Part shown: positions 48,587-59,407 of the stretch, in pieces
How positions within the stretch are numbered: position 1 is the stretch's first letter
How the letters are laid out: each line of letters begins with the position of its first letter
Assembly (NCBI GenBank): GCA_947463785.1
Contig: CANHRG010000007.1
Span: forward strand, 30,013-94,012
Direction: 5' to 3'
Origin: Sphingobacteriaceae bacterium
GTDB lineage: Bacteria; Bacteroidota; Bacteroidia; Sphingobacteriales; Sphingobacteriaceae
DNA length: 64,000 nucleotides
Notes under the pieces: model-generated
The model's input: the letters and a program-made list of their open reading frames with translations, nothing else
What the model was told of the DNA's origin: nothing
The model's database searches: none
Program-made: the position numbers and the translations under genes

Positions 48587-49120
48587 ATGATAGCAGATAG
48601 ACCCTATATCGCAAACAAAATAATTGAATCAGTTCAAACATTTAATCAGCTGATACAAGAATTGGATGCGGATCAATTCGAAAAATCGGTAGAAGGCAAG
48701 TGGTCGGCCGGACAAGATTTGGCTCACTTAATAAAAACACTTAAAATCATCGGTTTGGCATTTATCCTTCCCAAAGTTTTATTGAAACTTTTATATGGAG
48801 AAGCCAACAGACCAAGTAGAAGTCCTGAAGAGCTCTATGAAAAGTATAAAGGAAATCTGGCTAAGGGCGGTAAAGCCCCTGCTGCATTTATTCCTAAGAA
48901 AGTGAGATTTGCTAAAGCGGACGAGTTGCTTCAACAACATGAATACTACGGCAAACTCCTGATCAAAAGATTGAACAAAATTTCTGAGAAAGACCTCGAT
49001 ACTTATTTACTGCCTCATCCATTGATCGGGAGGATCACTTTAAGAGAGATGCTTTGCTTTACATTTATTCACACCAATCATCATTACCGAGCATTGGAAA
49101 ATAAATTGCAAGGGCATTAA
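48587..49120 (+). CDS. DinB-like protein
   Basis: 177 residues, predicted four-helix DinB_2 bundle. Metal-ligand His candidates are in Trp-Ser-Ala-Gly-Gln-Asp-Leu-Ala-His-Leu near residue 47 and in the C-terminal His-Thr-Asn-His-His-Tyr-Arg. Family members include thiol-dependent transferases and stress proteins; the substrate is unknown. Single gene, divergent from the trpB2 leader, which starts 115 bp away, and convergent with katG. Confidence 0.82.
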   Translation: MIADRPYIANKIIESVQTFNQLIQELDADQFEKSVEGKWSAGQDLAHLIKTLKIIGLAFILPKVLLKLLYGEANRPSRSPEELYEKYKGNLAKGGKAPAAFIPKKVRFAKADELLQQHEYYGKLLIKRLNKISEKDLDTYLLPHPLIGRITLREMLCFTFIHTNHHYRALENKLQGH

Positions 49121-49148
49121 AAAAGGCGACTTTCACAAGTCGCCTTTC
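49118..49148. terminator. Bidirectional intrinsic terminator
   Basis: An 11-bp stem (aaaggcgactt / aagtcgccttt) with a 4-base loop between the convergent DinB gene and katG, starting at the DinB stop codon. Confidence 0.85.
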
Positions 49149-49168
49149 TAAACATAAAAATAGAATGC

Positions 49169-51392
<2,224 letters not shown>

Positions 51393-51463
51393 TAGTGTTT
51401 TATCAGGCGATAAATAAGTGTTGTAACACCAAATTCAAGATTTGAGAATTGGATGACACGAAG

Positions 51464-51497
51464 AAAAAAAAGGCAGTCGCCTGAGGGTGACTGCCTT
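51464..51497 (-). terminator. Intrinsic terminator of the membrane-protein operon
   Basis: On the - strand a 12-bp stem with one G-T pair (aaggcagtcacc / ggcgactgcctt), 4-base loop, then seven T. It is 18 bases after the stop at 51516. Confidence 0.85.
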
Positions 51498-51515
51498 ACA
51501 ATTGTCTTAAAAAAC

Positions 51516-52766
51516 TTAGCGAAAATTGAAAATAAAGGGCAACAGAAACGTAACAAGAGCTGTCCAAAAGCCGTAAATGGGTAAATAGACGGCTATTACA
51601 TGTTCTACATCCTCTATTACAGCTTTATTCTTGAGCACTAAAAGTAGTTTGTAGCACACCCATACTAAGTTGATGAATATGAAAACATTGCTGCCCAATA
51701 CGGCCAAGCGGTTTGGGGTTAGGCCAAATTCGGCAATTCGTAAAGCTATGGCTGAAAGTGCAATACCATTGGTAACGATGGTAAGCAAAGCTAAACCACA
51801 CAAGAAAAGAAGTGTTACCTTACCGACACCATTTTTAGTGCCTTCGGTTACCGAAAACACGATCAAAGCCATTACACCAATCAGTAAGGCATTGAATATC
51901 ATTAAGAATTCACGATCGCTATATGGATTTTTAGCAGCTGTGGTTAATGCGCCTAAAAACAAGAGGAGCATCACAAAAACAATGGGTGTGAAAATACGAG
52001 CTATAATTGGTGAAATTTTATTAACCAATTGCGGATTGTTCTGCACAAGGTAGGTTCCCAAAATTGGAATTGCCGGTGCACCGAAAACAATTACATATTT
52101 CGCGTAAAACTCACCAATAAGGATACCGATTAACTGAAATAAACCGAAGGTAATTCCGGTAAACAGCGCTCCAGAAAGTGCAAGAATGGCACACATTACT
52201 ACCAAATTGCCGTTGAACCGCAGGTAATCGATACGTTTTTGCATGTTTTGTAAATCCTTACCCATATACGAGTACGCCAGAACGGCCCATAATACCAGCG
52301 GCAAGTGGATGCAAGCTAGGTTGAGTGTATCACTTTTGGGGTTATTGGGAAGAAAGTTGATGTATACTGCCGACAAAACGGTGATTAAAAAAGGTGCAAA
52401 CCATTGGCGAGTAGTTAAGTTTTGTTTCCAAAGGAAGAAAATGGTCAGCATGGGGAAAACCACAAAACCGATATTTCTCGGGAAAAAATAATCTGGATCT
52501 AAACCTGCAAAATCAGGAATTTTAGCGATTAGTCCGGCGATGAAGGTTGCAATGACTACAAAAATCAACTGTGCTTTATTGATCAACAGAAGATCATCGT
52601 CGGCAAAATTAAGACGCTGGTTCCAAATTTGAGCGGTCTGATTAGCGCTGATTTCGGGATATAGGGCATTGAACTCCCGTTGAAAATTACTGCGGTTTTC
52701 ACGGTACAATTTTTCCAGCTGTGCTGGTTGGTCTAAATACCGGATAATTTCTTCTTTCATATTCAT
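51516..52766 (-). CDS. Multi-pass membrane protein, unknown (DUF4153-like)
   Basis: 416 residues. A soluble N-terminal part of about 65 residues (Arg-Glu-Phe-Asn-Ala-Leu-Tyr-Pro-Glu) precedes ten or so hydrophobic helices to the end. It resembles the DUF4153-type membrane proteins but the match is from overall layout only. It follows a winged-helix regulator gene by 27 bp, and that in turn overlaps another membrane gene, so the three form one operon. Two close ATGs (52766, 52760) could be the start. Confidence 0.65.
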   Translation of the reverse strand: MNMKEEIIRYLDQPAQLEKLYRENRSNFQREFNALYPEISANQTAQIWNQRLNFADDDLLLINKAQLIFVVIATFIAGLIAKIPDFAGLDPDYFFPRNIGFVVFPMLTIFFLWKQNLTTRQWFAPFLITVLSAVYINFLPNNPKSDTLNLACIHLPLVLWAVLAYSYMGKDLQNMQKRIDYLRFNGNLVVMCAILALSGALFTGITFGLFQLIGILIGEFYAKYVIVFGAPAIPILGTYLVQNNPQLVNKISPIIARIFTPIVFVMLLLFLGALTTAAKNPYSDREFLMIFNALLIGVMALIVFSVTEGTKNGVGKVTLLFLCGLALLTIVTNGIALSAIALRIAEFGLTPNRLAVLGSNVFIFINLVWVCYKLLLVLKNKAVIEDVEHVIAVYLPIYGFWTALVTFLLPFIFNFR

Positions 52767-52793
52767 ATTTGATTTTATCTAATCTAAAAGCTG

Positions 52794-53093
52794 TTAAACT
52801 GAATGTTTAATGATTTTTTCTAAGGCATCTAAATGTTCGGAGAAGGCCGTTTTACCCAAAGCAGTTACTAAATAAGAGGTGTTGGGTTTTTTCCCGATGA
52901 ATTGTTTTCTAACCTCGATATAACCGAATTTTTCTAGGGCTGATATATGACTGGCCAAATTACCGTCGGTAATTTGCAACTGCTCTTTTAATGAGCCAAA
53001 GTCTGCATGGTCGTTTACCAGGAGGATTGACATCACGCCCAACCGCACTCTGCTTTCAAAGGCCTTGTTTAAATTTCCGATGAAATTTTTCAC
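52794..53093 (-). CDS. Winged-helix transcriptional regulator
   Basis: 99 residues from a GTG at 53091-53093 (read Met-Lys-Asn-Phe-Ile-Gly-Asn-Leu-Asn). The longer open frame upstream duplicates the end of the preceding gene in another frame and is rejected. The winged helix is readable: Val-Arg-Leu-Gly-Val-Met-Ser-Ile-Leu, Gly-Asn-Leu-Ala-Ser-His-Ile-Ser-Ala-Leu-Glu as recognition helix, then Pro-Asn-Thr-Ser-Tyr-Leu-Val-Thr in the wing. This is a MarR/PadR-like DNA-binding fold. The start overlaps the upstream stop (GTGA), giving translational coupling. Confidence 0.85.
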   Translation of the reverse strand: MKNFIGNLNKAFESRVRLGVMSILLVNDHADFGSLKEQLQITDGNLASHISALEKFGYIEVRKQFIGKKPNTSYLVTALGKTAFSEHLDALEKIIKHSV

Positions 53094-53728
53094 TTTTCGT
53101 ATTTGAAATAAATAACGATTCCATAAACCATGTGGAGTACCCCAAAACCGAATGCCCAGAATAACAAACCAAAGTCTATGAAAAAGGAAGCCAGAAGACC
53201 CAGGACCAGCTGCCAAACACCCAGGTAGCCAATATCATCAATGGTGTATTTACTGGTATTCAACAAGGCCAAGCCATAAAAAATTAAGGTTGCGGGAGCA
53301 ATAAATGCTACCTGACCGTGGTAAAGTAGGATAAAACAATAAGCCGCACCAGCTACAATTGGGATGGCTAAATTGCTTAATGCCCGTTTGGCAGTAGCAT
53401 TCCAAAAGGGTAAATTCTGTTTTTTTGCTTTACGTTTGGCAAACCAAAAGCCTGCCAGCAAAGAAGAAAACAACACCAAGGCCACATCTGCAATTAAAAA
53501 GTCGGAAAAATTTGGATTAAGTTGACCATCGGGACTTGTAATCCACTGGTAGTAGGCTGCTGTGTTTGGTGTAATACCTAAATACAGATAGGCTGCAACG
53601 ACACCAATAATGGCAAATAGCCCAACTACCACCCCCGCCATTCCACTTAGGGATAAAAACCTGGAAGAACGCTCCATCAGATTTCGAATTTCTTTCAATT
53701 CTGTCAATTGCTCTTGTTGATTTTTCAT
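53090..53728 (-). CDS. Hypothetical six-helix membrane protein
   Basis: 212 residues from the ATG at 53726-53728 (Met-Lys-Asn-Gln-Gln-Glu-Gln). An N-terminal polar helix (Glu-Ile-Arg-Asn-Leu-Met-Glu-Arg-Ser-Ser-Arg-Phe) leads into six membrane helices. The pairing of such a protein with a short winged-helix regulator recurs in Bacteroidota; the membrane protein may sense something and modulate the regulator, but that is inference. Overlaps the regulator start by 4 bases. Confidence 0.75.
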   Translation of the reverse strand: MKNQQEQLTELKEIRNLMERSSRFLSLSGMAGVVVGLFAIIGVVAAYLYLGITPNTAAYYQWITSPDGQLNPNFSDFLIADVALVLFSSLLAGFWFAKRKAKKQNLPFWNATAKRALSNLAIPIVAGAAYCFILLYHGQVAFIAPATLIFYGLALLNTSKYTIDDIGYLGVWQLVLGLLASFFIDFGLLFWAFGFGVLHMVYGIVIYFKYEK

Positions 53729-53824
53729 ATTTGAAAGTACTTTGAATTGCAAAGTTATTAAAAAAATCAATAGAACAAATTTTTAAGGCCTATTTAATCA
53801 CACCAAAGAAATTTGAGGACATAT

Positions 53825-53852
53825 AAAAACCCCGCAGGACTGCGGGGTTTTT
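53825..53852 (-). terminator. Intrinsic terminator
   Basis: A 12-bp stem (aaaaaccccgca / tgcggggttttt) with a 4-base loop, 34 bases after the stop at 53886. Symmetric, so it could act in both directions. Confidence 0.85.
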
Positions 53853-53885
53853 ATATTTTGAACGAAACTTAAAAAAAGGAAGTGA

Positions 53886-54374
53886 TTAATTTCGTGGGAT
53901 AATGCCCAATTGCTGCATAAACTCCAAGTTGTCCATGAAATCTTGTTCTTCAGCAATTTTACCATCTTTCATTTTTACGATGGTACACCCAATAACATCT
54001 ACAGATTTACCGGTTGCAGGAATTCCAAAGAATGGTCCGGTATGTTTTCCGGTAAATTGCCAATATTTAACTAACTGATCACCATCAGCGAAAATCTGCT
54101 TTATTACAAATTTACGCTCACTAAATCCAGTCACGAAATTATCGTAGTATGCTTTGGCATTTGCCTTACCTTTAATTTCAGGAACTGTGTGTAACACTGC
54201 ATCATCCACATAGGCTGTGTCTAAAATGTTAGTTCGACCTTCATTAATAGCCACTTCCCAGACATTGGAATAATAGGCTATATTGCTTTTGCTTAATTCA
54301 GCTTTTGTATCGTTTTCAGATTTACAAGAGGCCAACACAGAAAGTACGCATAGAGATAAAATGATTTTTTTCAT
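53886..54374 (-). CDS. SnoaL-like ester cyclase-fold lipoprotein
   Basis: 162 residues with lipobox Val-Leu-Ala-Ser-Cys-Lys near residue 17. The mature part is a SnoaL/NTF2-like fold with Lys-Gly-Lys-Ala-Asn-Ala-Lys-Ala-Tyr-Tyr-Asp, Phe-Thr-Gly-Lys-His-Thr-Gly and Gly-Lys-Ile-Ala-Glu-Glu-Gln-Asp-Phe-Met-Asp, the recurring SnoaL pattern. These small barrels bind small hydrophobic molecules; the ligand is unknown. Single gene with its own terminator. Confidence 0.8.
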   Translation of the reverse strand: MKKIILSLCVLSVLASCKSENDTKAELSKSNIAYYSNVWEVAINEGRTNILDTAYVDDAVLHTVPEIKGKANAKAYYDNFVTGFSERKFVIKQIFADGDQLVKYWQFTGKHTGPFFGIPATGKSVDVIGCTIVKMKDGKIAEEQDFMDNLEFMQQLGIIPRN

Positions 54375-54487
54375 GATTTGAAGTTTATGGTTACGTACTA
54401 TGAAGATAAGTATAATAAAATTGAATAAGGTTTAATAGCTTTTTATAATCAGATTACTCCATTGCGTCATTGCTTTTAATGATAAAC

Positions 54488-54608
54488 AACAAAAGCCCCA
54501 CATTCCTGTGAGGCTTTTTGGGTTCCCCTATTCCTCTAAAAATACAGCAATCATGTAATGAATTGGGATTGTATCTATCCGGAAATAAAAGGGTTGAACT
54601 TCTTGCAA
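54488..54608 (-). repeat. Diverged copy of the gene-end repeat family (copy 5)
   Basis: A terminator-type hairpin (54488-54519) is followed by ttcccct and then a stretch ending ggaaataaaagggttgaact, matching the repeat copies at 60443, 61361, 62157 and 63214 in order and spacing but with more changes. It lies 2 bases behind the stop of the small ORF at 54611. The remainder of the 54375-54487 gap is AT-rich and shows nothing. Confidence 0.6.
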
Positions 54609-54610
54609 TT

Positions 54611-54709
54611 CTAGAACAAGGACTTTATAACGTCTCTAAAAATCAAGAATAGAAATACCAGTACCCCCACAATAACTTCGTTTCGGTACTTTTTAAGGAA
54701 TTGAATCAT
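54611..54709 (-). CDS. Small single-helix membrane protein (32 residues)
   Basis: A short ORF: Met-Ile-Gln-Phe-Leu-Lys-Lys-Tyr-Arg-Asn-Glu, then a hydrophobic helix (about 12 residues, Val/Leu/Phe/Ile), then Arg-Asp-Val-Ile-Lys-Ser-Leu-Phe and TAG. The positive N-terminus and short helix suit a small inner-membrane protein. It fills the gap between the 80-residue gene and the repeat, and the repeat sits just behind its stop as with the four other copies, which supports it as a gene. Coding is not proven. Confidence 0.5.
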   Translation of the reverse strand: MIQFLKKYRNEVIVGVLVFLFLIFRDVIKSLF

Positions 54710-54822
54710 CTTTGCAATTTAGTCAAATGTGTGTATGAAATAAGGTTTGAATACCCTTTGCAACTGGTAAAGTAATTGTACTTCTAAGATACTTGAAAAT
54801 CATCAATTTTAATAATCAAGGC

Positions 54823-55065
54823 TTATCTATCATTTAAACCAATCCCAAATCCGAACATTGCAGCTACTAAAGCAAGATGAAGTACTAAAACTGCTTTTTG
54901 CCAAGTAGGTCTTTGATCCCACTTTTGGTCAGGATTAAAAGGATCAAATGCCATACCGATACCTAAAGATGCCGCAGCTTGCATGTAATCTTTAGAAAAA
55001 AGGGCTTGATATAAACCTAATACTACAAAGCCAATGTAGAGAAATTTGTTAAATGGTGATTTCAT
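54823..55065 (-). CDS. Small two-helix membrane protein
   Basis: 80 residues, two hydrophobic helices (residues 8-24 and 58-76) joined by a loop with Phe-Asp-Pro-Phe-Asn-Pro-Asp-Gln-Lys-Trp. Similar short proteins are common and unassigned in Bacteroidota. The loop is on the opposite side of the membrane from both termini. Single gene, 57 bp before the BNR-repeat gene in the other reading direction order. Function unknown. Confidence 0.7.
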   Translation of the reverse strand: MKSPFNKFLYIGFVVLGLYQALFSKDYMQAAASLGIGMAFDPFNPDQKWDQRPTWQKAVLVLHLALVAAMFGFGIGLNDR

Positions 55066-55085
55066 AGCTGTTTGGTTAAGAGTAC

Positions 55086-55112
55086 AAAAAAGGTCCCGCC
55101 AAAAGCGGGACC
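55086..55112 (-). terminator. Terminator of the BNR-repeat protein gene
   Basis: An 8-bp GC-rich stem (ggtcccgc / gcgggacc), then a run of six T on the - strand, 10 bases after the stop at 55122. Confidence 0.85.
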
Positions 55113-55121
55113 GAAATTAGT

Positions 55122-58100
55122 TTACTTGTTTAACTTGCTAAATTGTTGCGTTATTTTCTCAAATTCATCTTCCAATACCTCAATTGCACCCACTTTAGAT
55201 GGCGAGAATGGTTCTAGTGCAAAGCAAAGCGCAAGATATACATCGCTCAACCTTCTTCTATACTTAAACTCGTCGAAAAACACGGTTTTTCTGTTGGTCT
55301 CAATAATTTCTTTTCTGAAATTAACAAGTGCACTTAGTTTCTTTTGTTGAGTGCCAGTCTTAGATGATAAATTATTCAGATTGGCTATTGCTGCATCCAA
55401 GTCATTAACCAATACGGCTAATTTTTCATGTAGCGTATACAAACGCATGGTTTGTTGATGTAGCAAACTCATGTTTTCGGCAGTAAATCCTTTTTCAGCG
55501 TTTGGCTCAATAACAAATGTCTGCTCCACTGTTTTATCGCCAATGGTTAACACTGCCTTGTAGGTACCAACTTTCACTTTTGGCCCAATAACTGAAGAAA
55601 ACAGCACCGGCGAACCGGCAGTGAAACCTCCAACTGCTACTTTACATGGATTTTGATCAAGTCCCCAAAACACCTTGTTCAAACCCTTATTTGCAGTTGC
55701 ATTGAGATCTTTTACCTTGTTATTTTGTTCATCGTAGATGGCAATTTTGACAGATTGCTCAGAGCGTTGCTTCAAGTAATATTCGAAAGTTGGCAGGTTC
55801 GCTTTATTACCCACAATCCATCCGGCCAGGTTGCCGTCATCAGCTGGTGTTTGCGGAGCGAAATCATATTTGAAATTACCTACCGGATAAAAAATCACAT
55901 CTTTATTCAAATCTGACTTAACCAGCATACGCAAAGAGGCAATATTATCTAAAACATAAATACCTCTCCCGTGTGTAGCAATGGCGAGATCTCCGGTATG
56001 AGGAACCACTTTAATGTCTCTTACCAAAGCATACCAAGGAATATTTTGATACTTACTTCTCATCCACTGTTTGCCGCCATCAATTGAAAAGAATAAACCC
56101 ATTTCAGTACCTAAGAACAACAATTCTTCTTGTTCCAGATCTTCTCGAATTACGTGTGCAAAACCGGTAAATTCTTTAGATGTTATGCGTTGCCAGGTTT
56201 TACCGGCATCAGTAGTCATTGCCAAGTAAGTTGCATGATCGCCATAGGCGTGGTTATCAAAAGTTACATAAACCCGATTGGGATTTTTAGCTGAAACTTC
56301 GATGCTGGAGATCCAAGCAAACTTGGGTATACCAGCTTCCCAAATTTTTGGAGCTAAATTTGTCCAAGTCTTACCCGCATCATTGGTGTATTGAAGATAC
56401 CCGTCATCAGTACCCACCCAAATAACATCTTCGTTTGAAGGATCTTGGGTTATGGTAAATATGGTACAGTGATTTTCAGCACTGGTATTATCGCCCGTTA
56501 TACCGCCGCTTTTTTCGGTATTTTGTTTAGCACGGTCGTTGGTGGTTAAATCTGGAGAAATTTTAACCCAGTTGGTGCCTTCATCGGTTGATTTGTATAA
56601 AAATTGATTACCCGTGTAGAGATTGTAGCTGGTTTTACTTCGTGTACTCTTTGCCACTACAATAGGTGTGTTCCAGTTCCATCGGTGTAAATCTTCGCCC
56701 AATTTACGTTGTGGTTTTATTCCATAGCTTAAACCGGTAGTCAGGTTGATACGGTTCATCTCTCCACCTTGCGATTCAGCAAATACGATGTTTGAATTGA
56801 GTGGAGAAGGTTGAACCCAGAATCCATCACCACCGTTCAGGAATTTCCAGTCGGTACTCGAAACTCCACCTGCTGAAGAGCTAGGAGCCATCCAAGAACC
56901 GTTATCTTGCAATCCACCATATACATTGAAAATCTCATCGTTACTAACGCTTACATGGTAGAACTGACCAACTGGTAAGTTGTTTAGAAATGACCAAGAA
57001 ACACCTTTATTGTGGCTCACGTAGACCCCACCATCTGTTCCGAGATAAAGTGTGTTTGTCTGTTCGGGATTAATCCAAAGAGCGTGATGATCTGCGTGTG
57101 GAACTACAGTGGTAGTTAGGGCATTAGACCATGAATAACCGCTATCAATGGAGTATTGAAAGTCAAAAGCTGGGCGGTACACTCTTTTTGGATCTTTTGG
57201 ATCAAACTCGAGTGTGCTGAAATAGAATGGGCGTGCCGTAATGTTATCGGTGCTGGCTAATTTGGTCCAGGTATTACCTTCATCTTGCGATTGGTACAAG
57301 CCCGGTACTTTGGCTTCTACTATGGCTAATACTTCTTTGGGTTTAGACGGATTAATGCTCACAACAATTCTTCCCAAATCGCCTTCAGGTAGTCCTGCAG
57401 TTATTTTTTTCCAGGTTTTCCCGCCATCTGTTGATTTGTACAAGGCACTTGATTTCCCTCCCGAATTGAAAGAAAATGGTTGACGTCTGAACTGCCAGAA
57501 ACTTGCCAACAACACATTCGGGTCAGTGGGGCTCATGGCAATGTCTGCACAGCCGGTGTTCTCATCAACAAACAAAGTCTTTTTCCAGGTTTTGCCACCA
57601 TCAGCAGATTGGTACAAGCCTCTGTGTTTGCTTGAGCTCCACAATGGACCAGGCGCAGCTACGAAAATAGATTTCGGGTTTGTGGGATCGATGACAATTT
57701 TGCTGATATGCTCTGTGCTATCCAAGCCAATTTTTTGCCAGTTGGCTCCTCCATCGGTCGATTTGTAGATACCATCGCCAATAGAAACTGAGTTTCTCAT
57801 GTTGCTTTCGCCCGTACCCACATAAATGGTTTTATTCGATTTGGGATCAATGGCCAAGGCACCAATAGACTGGCAGTACTTATCGAAAACTGGGGAAAAG
57901 GTGGCCCCACCGTTCAAACTTTTCCAAACACCTCCACCGGCTGTACCTACGTATAAATTGATTTGTTGGTCAACGGTAACGCCAGCAATGGCCGAAATTC
58001 TTCCACTCATGGTTGATGGCCCTAAATTTCGGGCCGTCATTGATTGAAAGTACGAAGAATTGATGCTGCTATTTGAAAGATTTTGTGCGTTCAGTTGCAA

Positions 58101-58145
58101 AACCAAACACAAGCTTGCTAAGAAGCTCAAAAACAACTTTTGCAT
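55122..58145 (-). CDS. Secreted BNR/VPS10-type beta-propeller protein
   Basis: 1007 residues with a Sec signal peptide (Gln-Leu-Asn-Ala-Gln). Asp-box (BNR) motifs recur through the first 650 residues (Ser-Thr-Asp-Gly-Gly-Ala-Asn-Trp, Ser-Ala-Asp-Gly-Gly-Lys-Thr-Trp, Thr-Asn-Asp-Ala-Gly-Lys-Thr-Trp and others), forming one or two large propellers as in sortilin/VPS10 and GH74. The last 300 residues are a separate domain, partly helical. No catalytic GH74 acid pair could be assigned, so binding or exported-protein handling is as likely as hydrolysis. It is 21 bp after the gene at 58167-58877 and probably shares its transcript. Confidence 0.88.
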   Translation of the reverse strand: MQKLFLSFLASLCLVLQLNAQNLSNSSINSSYFQSMTARNLGPSTMSGRISAIAGVTVDQQINLYVGTAGGGVWKSLNGGATFSPVFDKYCQSIGALAIDPKSNKTIYVGTGESNMRNSVSIGDGIYKSTDGGANWQKIGLDSTEHISKIVIDPTNPKSIFVAAPGPLWSSSKHRGLYQSADGGKTWKKTLFVDENTGCADIAMSPTDPNVLLASFWQFRRQPFSFNSGGKSSALYKSTDGGKTWKKITAGLPEGDLGRIVVSINPSKPKEVLAIVEAKVPGLYQSQDEGNTWTKLASTDNITARPFYFSTLEFDPKDPKRVYRPAFDFQYSIDSGYSWSNALTTTVVPHADHHALWINPEQTNTLYLGTDGGVYVSHNKGVSWSFLNNLPVGQFYHVSVSNDEIFNVYGGLQDNGSWMAPSSSAGGVSSTDWKFLNGGDGFWVQPSPLNSNIVFAESQGGEMNRINLTTGLSYGIKPQRKLGEDLHRWNWNTPIVVAKSTRSKTSYNLYTGNQFLYKSTDEGTNWVKISPDLTTNDRAKQNTEKSGGITGDNTSAENHCTIFTITQDPSNEDVIWVGTDDGYLQYTNDAGKTWTNLAPKIWEAGIPKFAWISSIEVSAKNPNRVYVTFDNHAYGDHATYLAMTTDAGKTWQRITSKEFTGFAHVIREDLEQEELLFLGTEMGLFFSIDGGKQWMRSKYQNIPWYALVRDIKVVPHTGDLAIATHGRGIYVLDNIASLRMLVKSDLNKDVIFYPVGNFKYDFAPQTPADDGNLAGWIVGNKANLPTFEYYLKQRSEQSVKIAIYDEQNNKVKDLNATANKGLNKVFWGLDQNPCKVAVGGFTAGSPVLFSSVIGPKVKVGTYKAVLTIGDKTVEQTFVIEPNAEKGFTAENMSLLHQQTMRLYTLHEKLAVLVNDLDAAIANLNNLSSKTGTQQKKLSALVNFRKEIIETNRKTVFFDEFKYRRRLSDVYLALCFALEPFSPSKVGAIEVLEDEFEKITQQFSKLNK

Positions 58146-58166
58146 AAAATTTAAATGAGTTAGCGC

Positions 58167-58877
58167 TTATTTACCTTCAAATAGTTTGGTATCGATAACC
58201 GGATTAACATCCATTTTATCAATTACAAAAATCTGACCCATTTGATCCCATTTATGAGGAACTTTGATACCAAAAGGAACGGTTTTATAATCTTGATATT
58301 TAGAAACGAGCTTGATTTCCTGACCCTGCTGTTTAACCGTTTTTTCTTCTTTGTAAATCAGGTTGGTGTTCACATCAAAAAAATAAACGGTTTCGTTTTT
58401 GTTTTTGGTTACTAATCTAATTTTGTAGAATTCGTTACCATCTTCTTCATCTTTTCCTAAAAATTCAACAGTTGAGCCTTTTTGAGCATAGTCTATAAAT
58501 TCATCTTGTATATCAAGATCATCTAATTTTTGCTGTAATTCTTCAGCAGAAATAGGCTCTAAGGTTGATCTGCCGCCAAAAGGATTTTGCGACCAGCCTT
58601 TAGTTGGCGTAGTAATATCAACTATTTTCTGACCCTGGAATTCTGCGTCTACCCTAACACCTACACCATTAATTGCTTGTTGAGTAAAATTAATCTGGAT
58701 ACCTTGAAGTTCAATGTGTCCATCCGTTTTCAAGGATTTAATTTGTTTCCATTTCTCTTTGCCGCCGATAGCATCCACGTATTTCTGGATAATTTCGTCT
58801 GCGCTTTGGGCATAGCTAAGGAATGAAACGAAGCTTAATGCAAGTACTGCAAATGTTTTGGTGAGTAAAGTTTTCAT
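58167..58877 (-). CDS. Outer-membrane lipoprotein-sorting-like exported protein
   Basis: 236 residues, Sec signal peptide ending Ser-Tyr-Ala-Gln. The mature domain resembles the LolA/LppX beta-fold family (Ile-Ile-Gln-Lys-Tyr-Val-Asp-Ala-Ile-Gly-Gly-Lys-Glu-Lys-Trp). A half-barrel such as this could carry a lipid or hydrophobic ligand across the periplasm. It precedes the BNR-repeat gene by 21 bp. A frequent pairing in Bacteroidota joins this family to M16 or BNR proteins. Confidence 0.8.
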   Translation of the reverse strand: MKTLLTKTFAVLALSFVSFLSYAQSADEIIQKYVDAIGGKEKWKQIKSLKTDGHIELQGIQINFTQQAINGVGVRVDAEFQGQKIVDITTPTKGWSQNPFGGRSTLEPISAEELQQKLDDLDIQDEFIDYAQKGSTVEFLGKDEEDGNEFYKIRLVTKNKNETVYFFDVNTNLIYKEEKTVKQQGQEIKLVSKYQDYKTVPFGIKVPHKWDQMGQIFVIDKMDVNPVIDTKLFEGK

Positions 58878-58938
58878 GGTTTTATTTTTAAGTTTTATAC
58901 TAAGACACTTTGTCTATAAAATTGTTACACTTAGCAAG

Positions 58939-59319
58939 TTAACGATTATTCCAACCATCCATTATCCCTGATTTGATGTCAGTATAATCTGTAACAAGCC
59001 AAATCACTAAAACAATTAGGAGAATGGTTTTCCAATGAGTCTTTACTAAAGTTTTTAAGTCGTTTAAGAAGTGGTTCATATCTGTGATTTTAAGGGTTAA
59101 ATTAAATTCATAGGGTTTGGTTTCGGGTTTCTTGACAAATTCTGTAAGATCGGTTTTCAAAGCTTCACCAATCACTTTTAAGGAGTAAAGACTCGGTTTC
59201 ACCTCGTTATTTTCAATCCGTTGAATTGTCCTAAGCGTTAGTCCAGTTTGTTCGGAAAGTTCTTTTTGAGAACAATTCAAACTGGATCTAAGCGCTTTTA
59301 ATCTTTCACCAAATTCCAT
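58939..59319 (-). CDS. XRE-family regulator with C-terminal membrane anchor
   Basis: 126 residues from the ATG at 59317-59319 (Met-Glu-Phe-Gly-Glu-Arg-Leu). The Cro/C1 helix-turn-helix spans residues 5-60 (Ser-Gln-Lys-Glu-Leu-Ser-Glu-Gln-Thr-Gly-Leu-Thr-Leu-Arg-Thr-Ile-Gln-Arg-Ile-Glu). A single hydrophobic helix lies near residues 98-112, so the DNA-binding part would be tethered to the inner membrane. The target is unknown; it may control its 58167-58877 neighbour. Confidence 0.85.
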   Translation of the reverse strand: MEFGERLKALRSSLNCSQKELSEQTGLTLRTIQRIENNEVKPSLYSLKVIGEALKTDLTEFVKKPETKPYEFNLTLKITDMNHFLNDLKTLVKTHWKTILLIVLVIWLVTDYTDIKSGIMDGWNNR

Positions 59320-59407
59320 TTGCAAATATGATAGGGGTAAATGAATAAATTATTGACATATAGGCGTCATTCAGACGACATTTTACTGTCGAAAAGGCAA
59401 TAATTGG

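Noticed and set aside
53094..53216. Longer start for the winged-helix regulator
   Set aside because: The extra residues are an out-of-frame reading of the preceding membrane-protein gene, and the GTGA overlap gives a better start.
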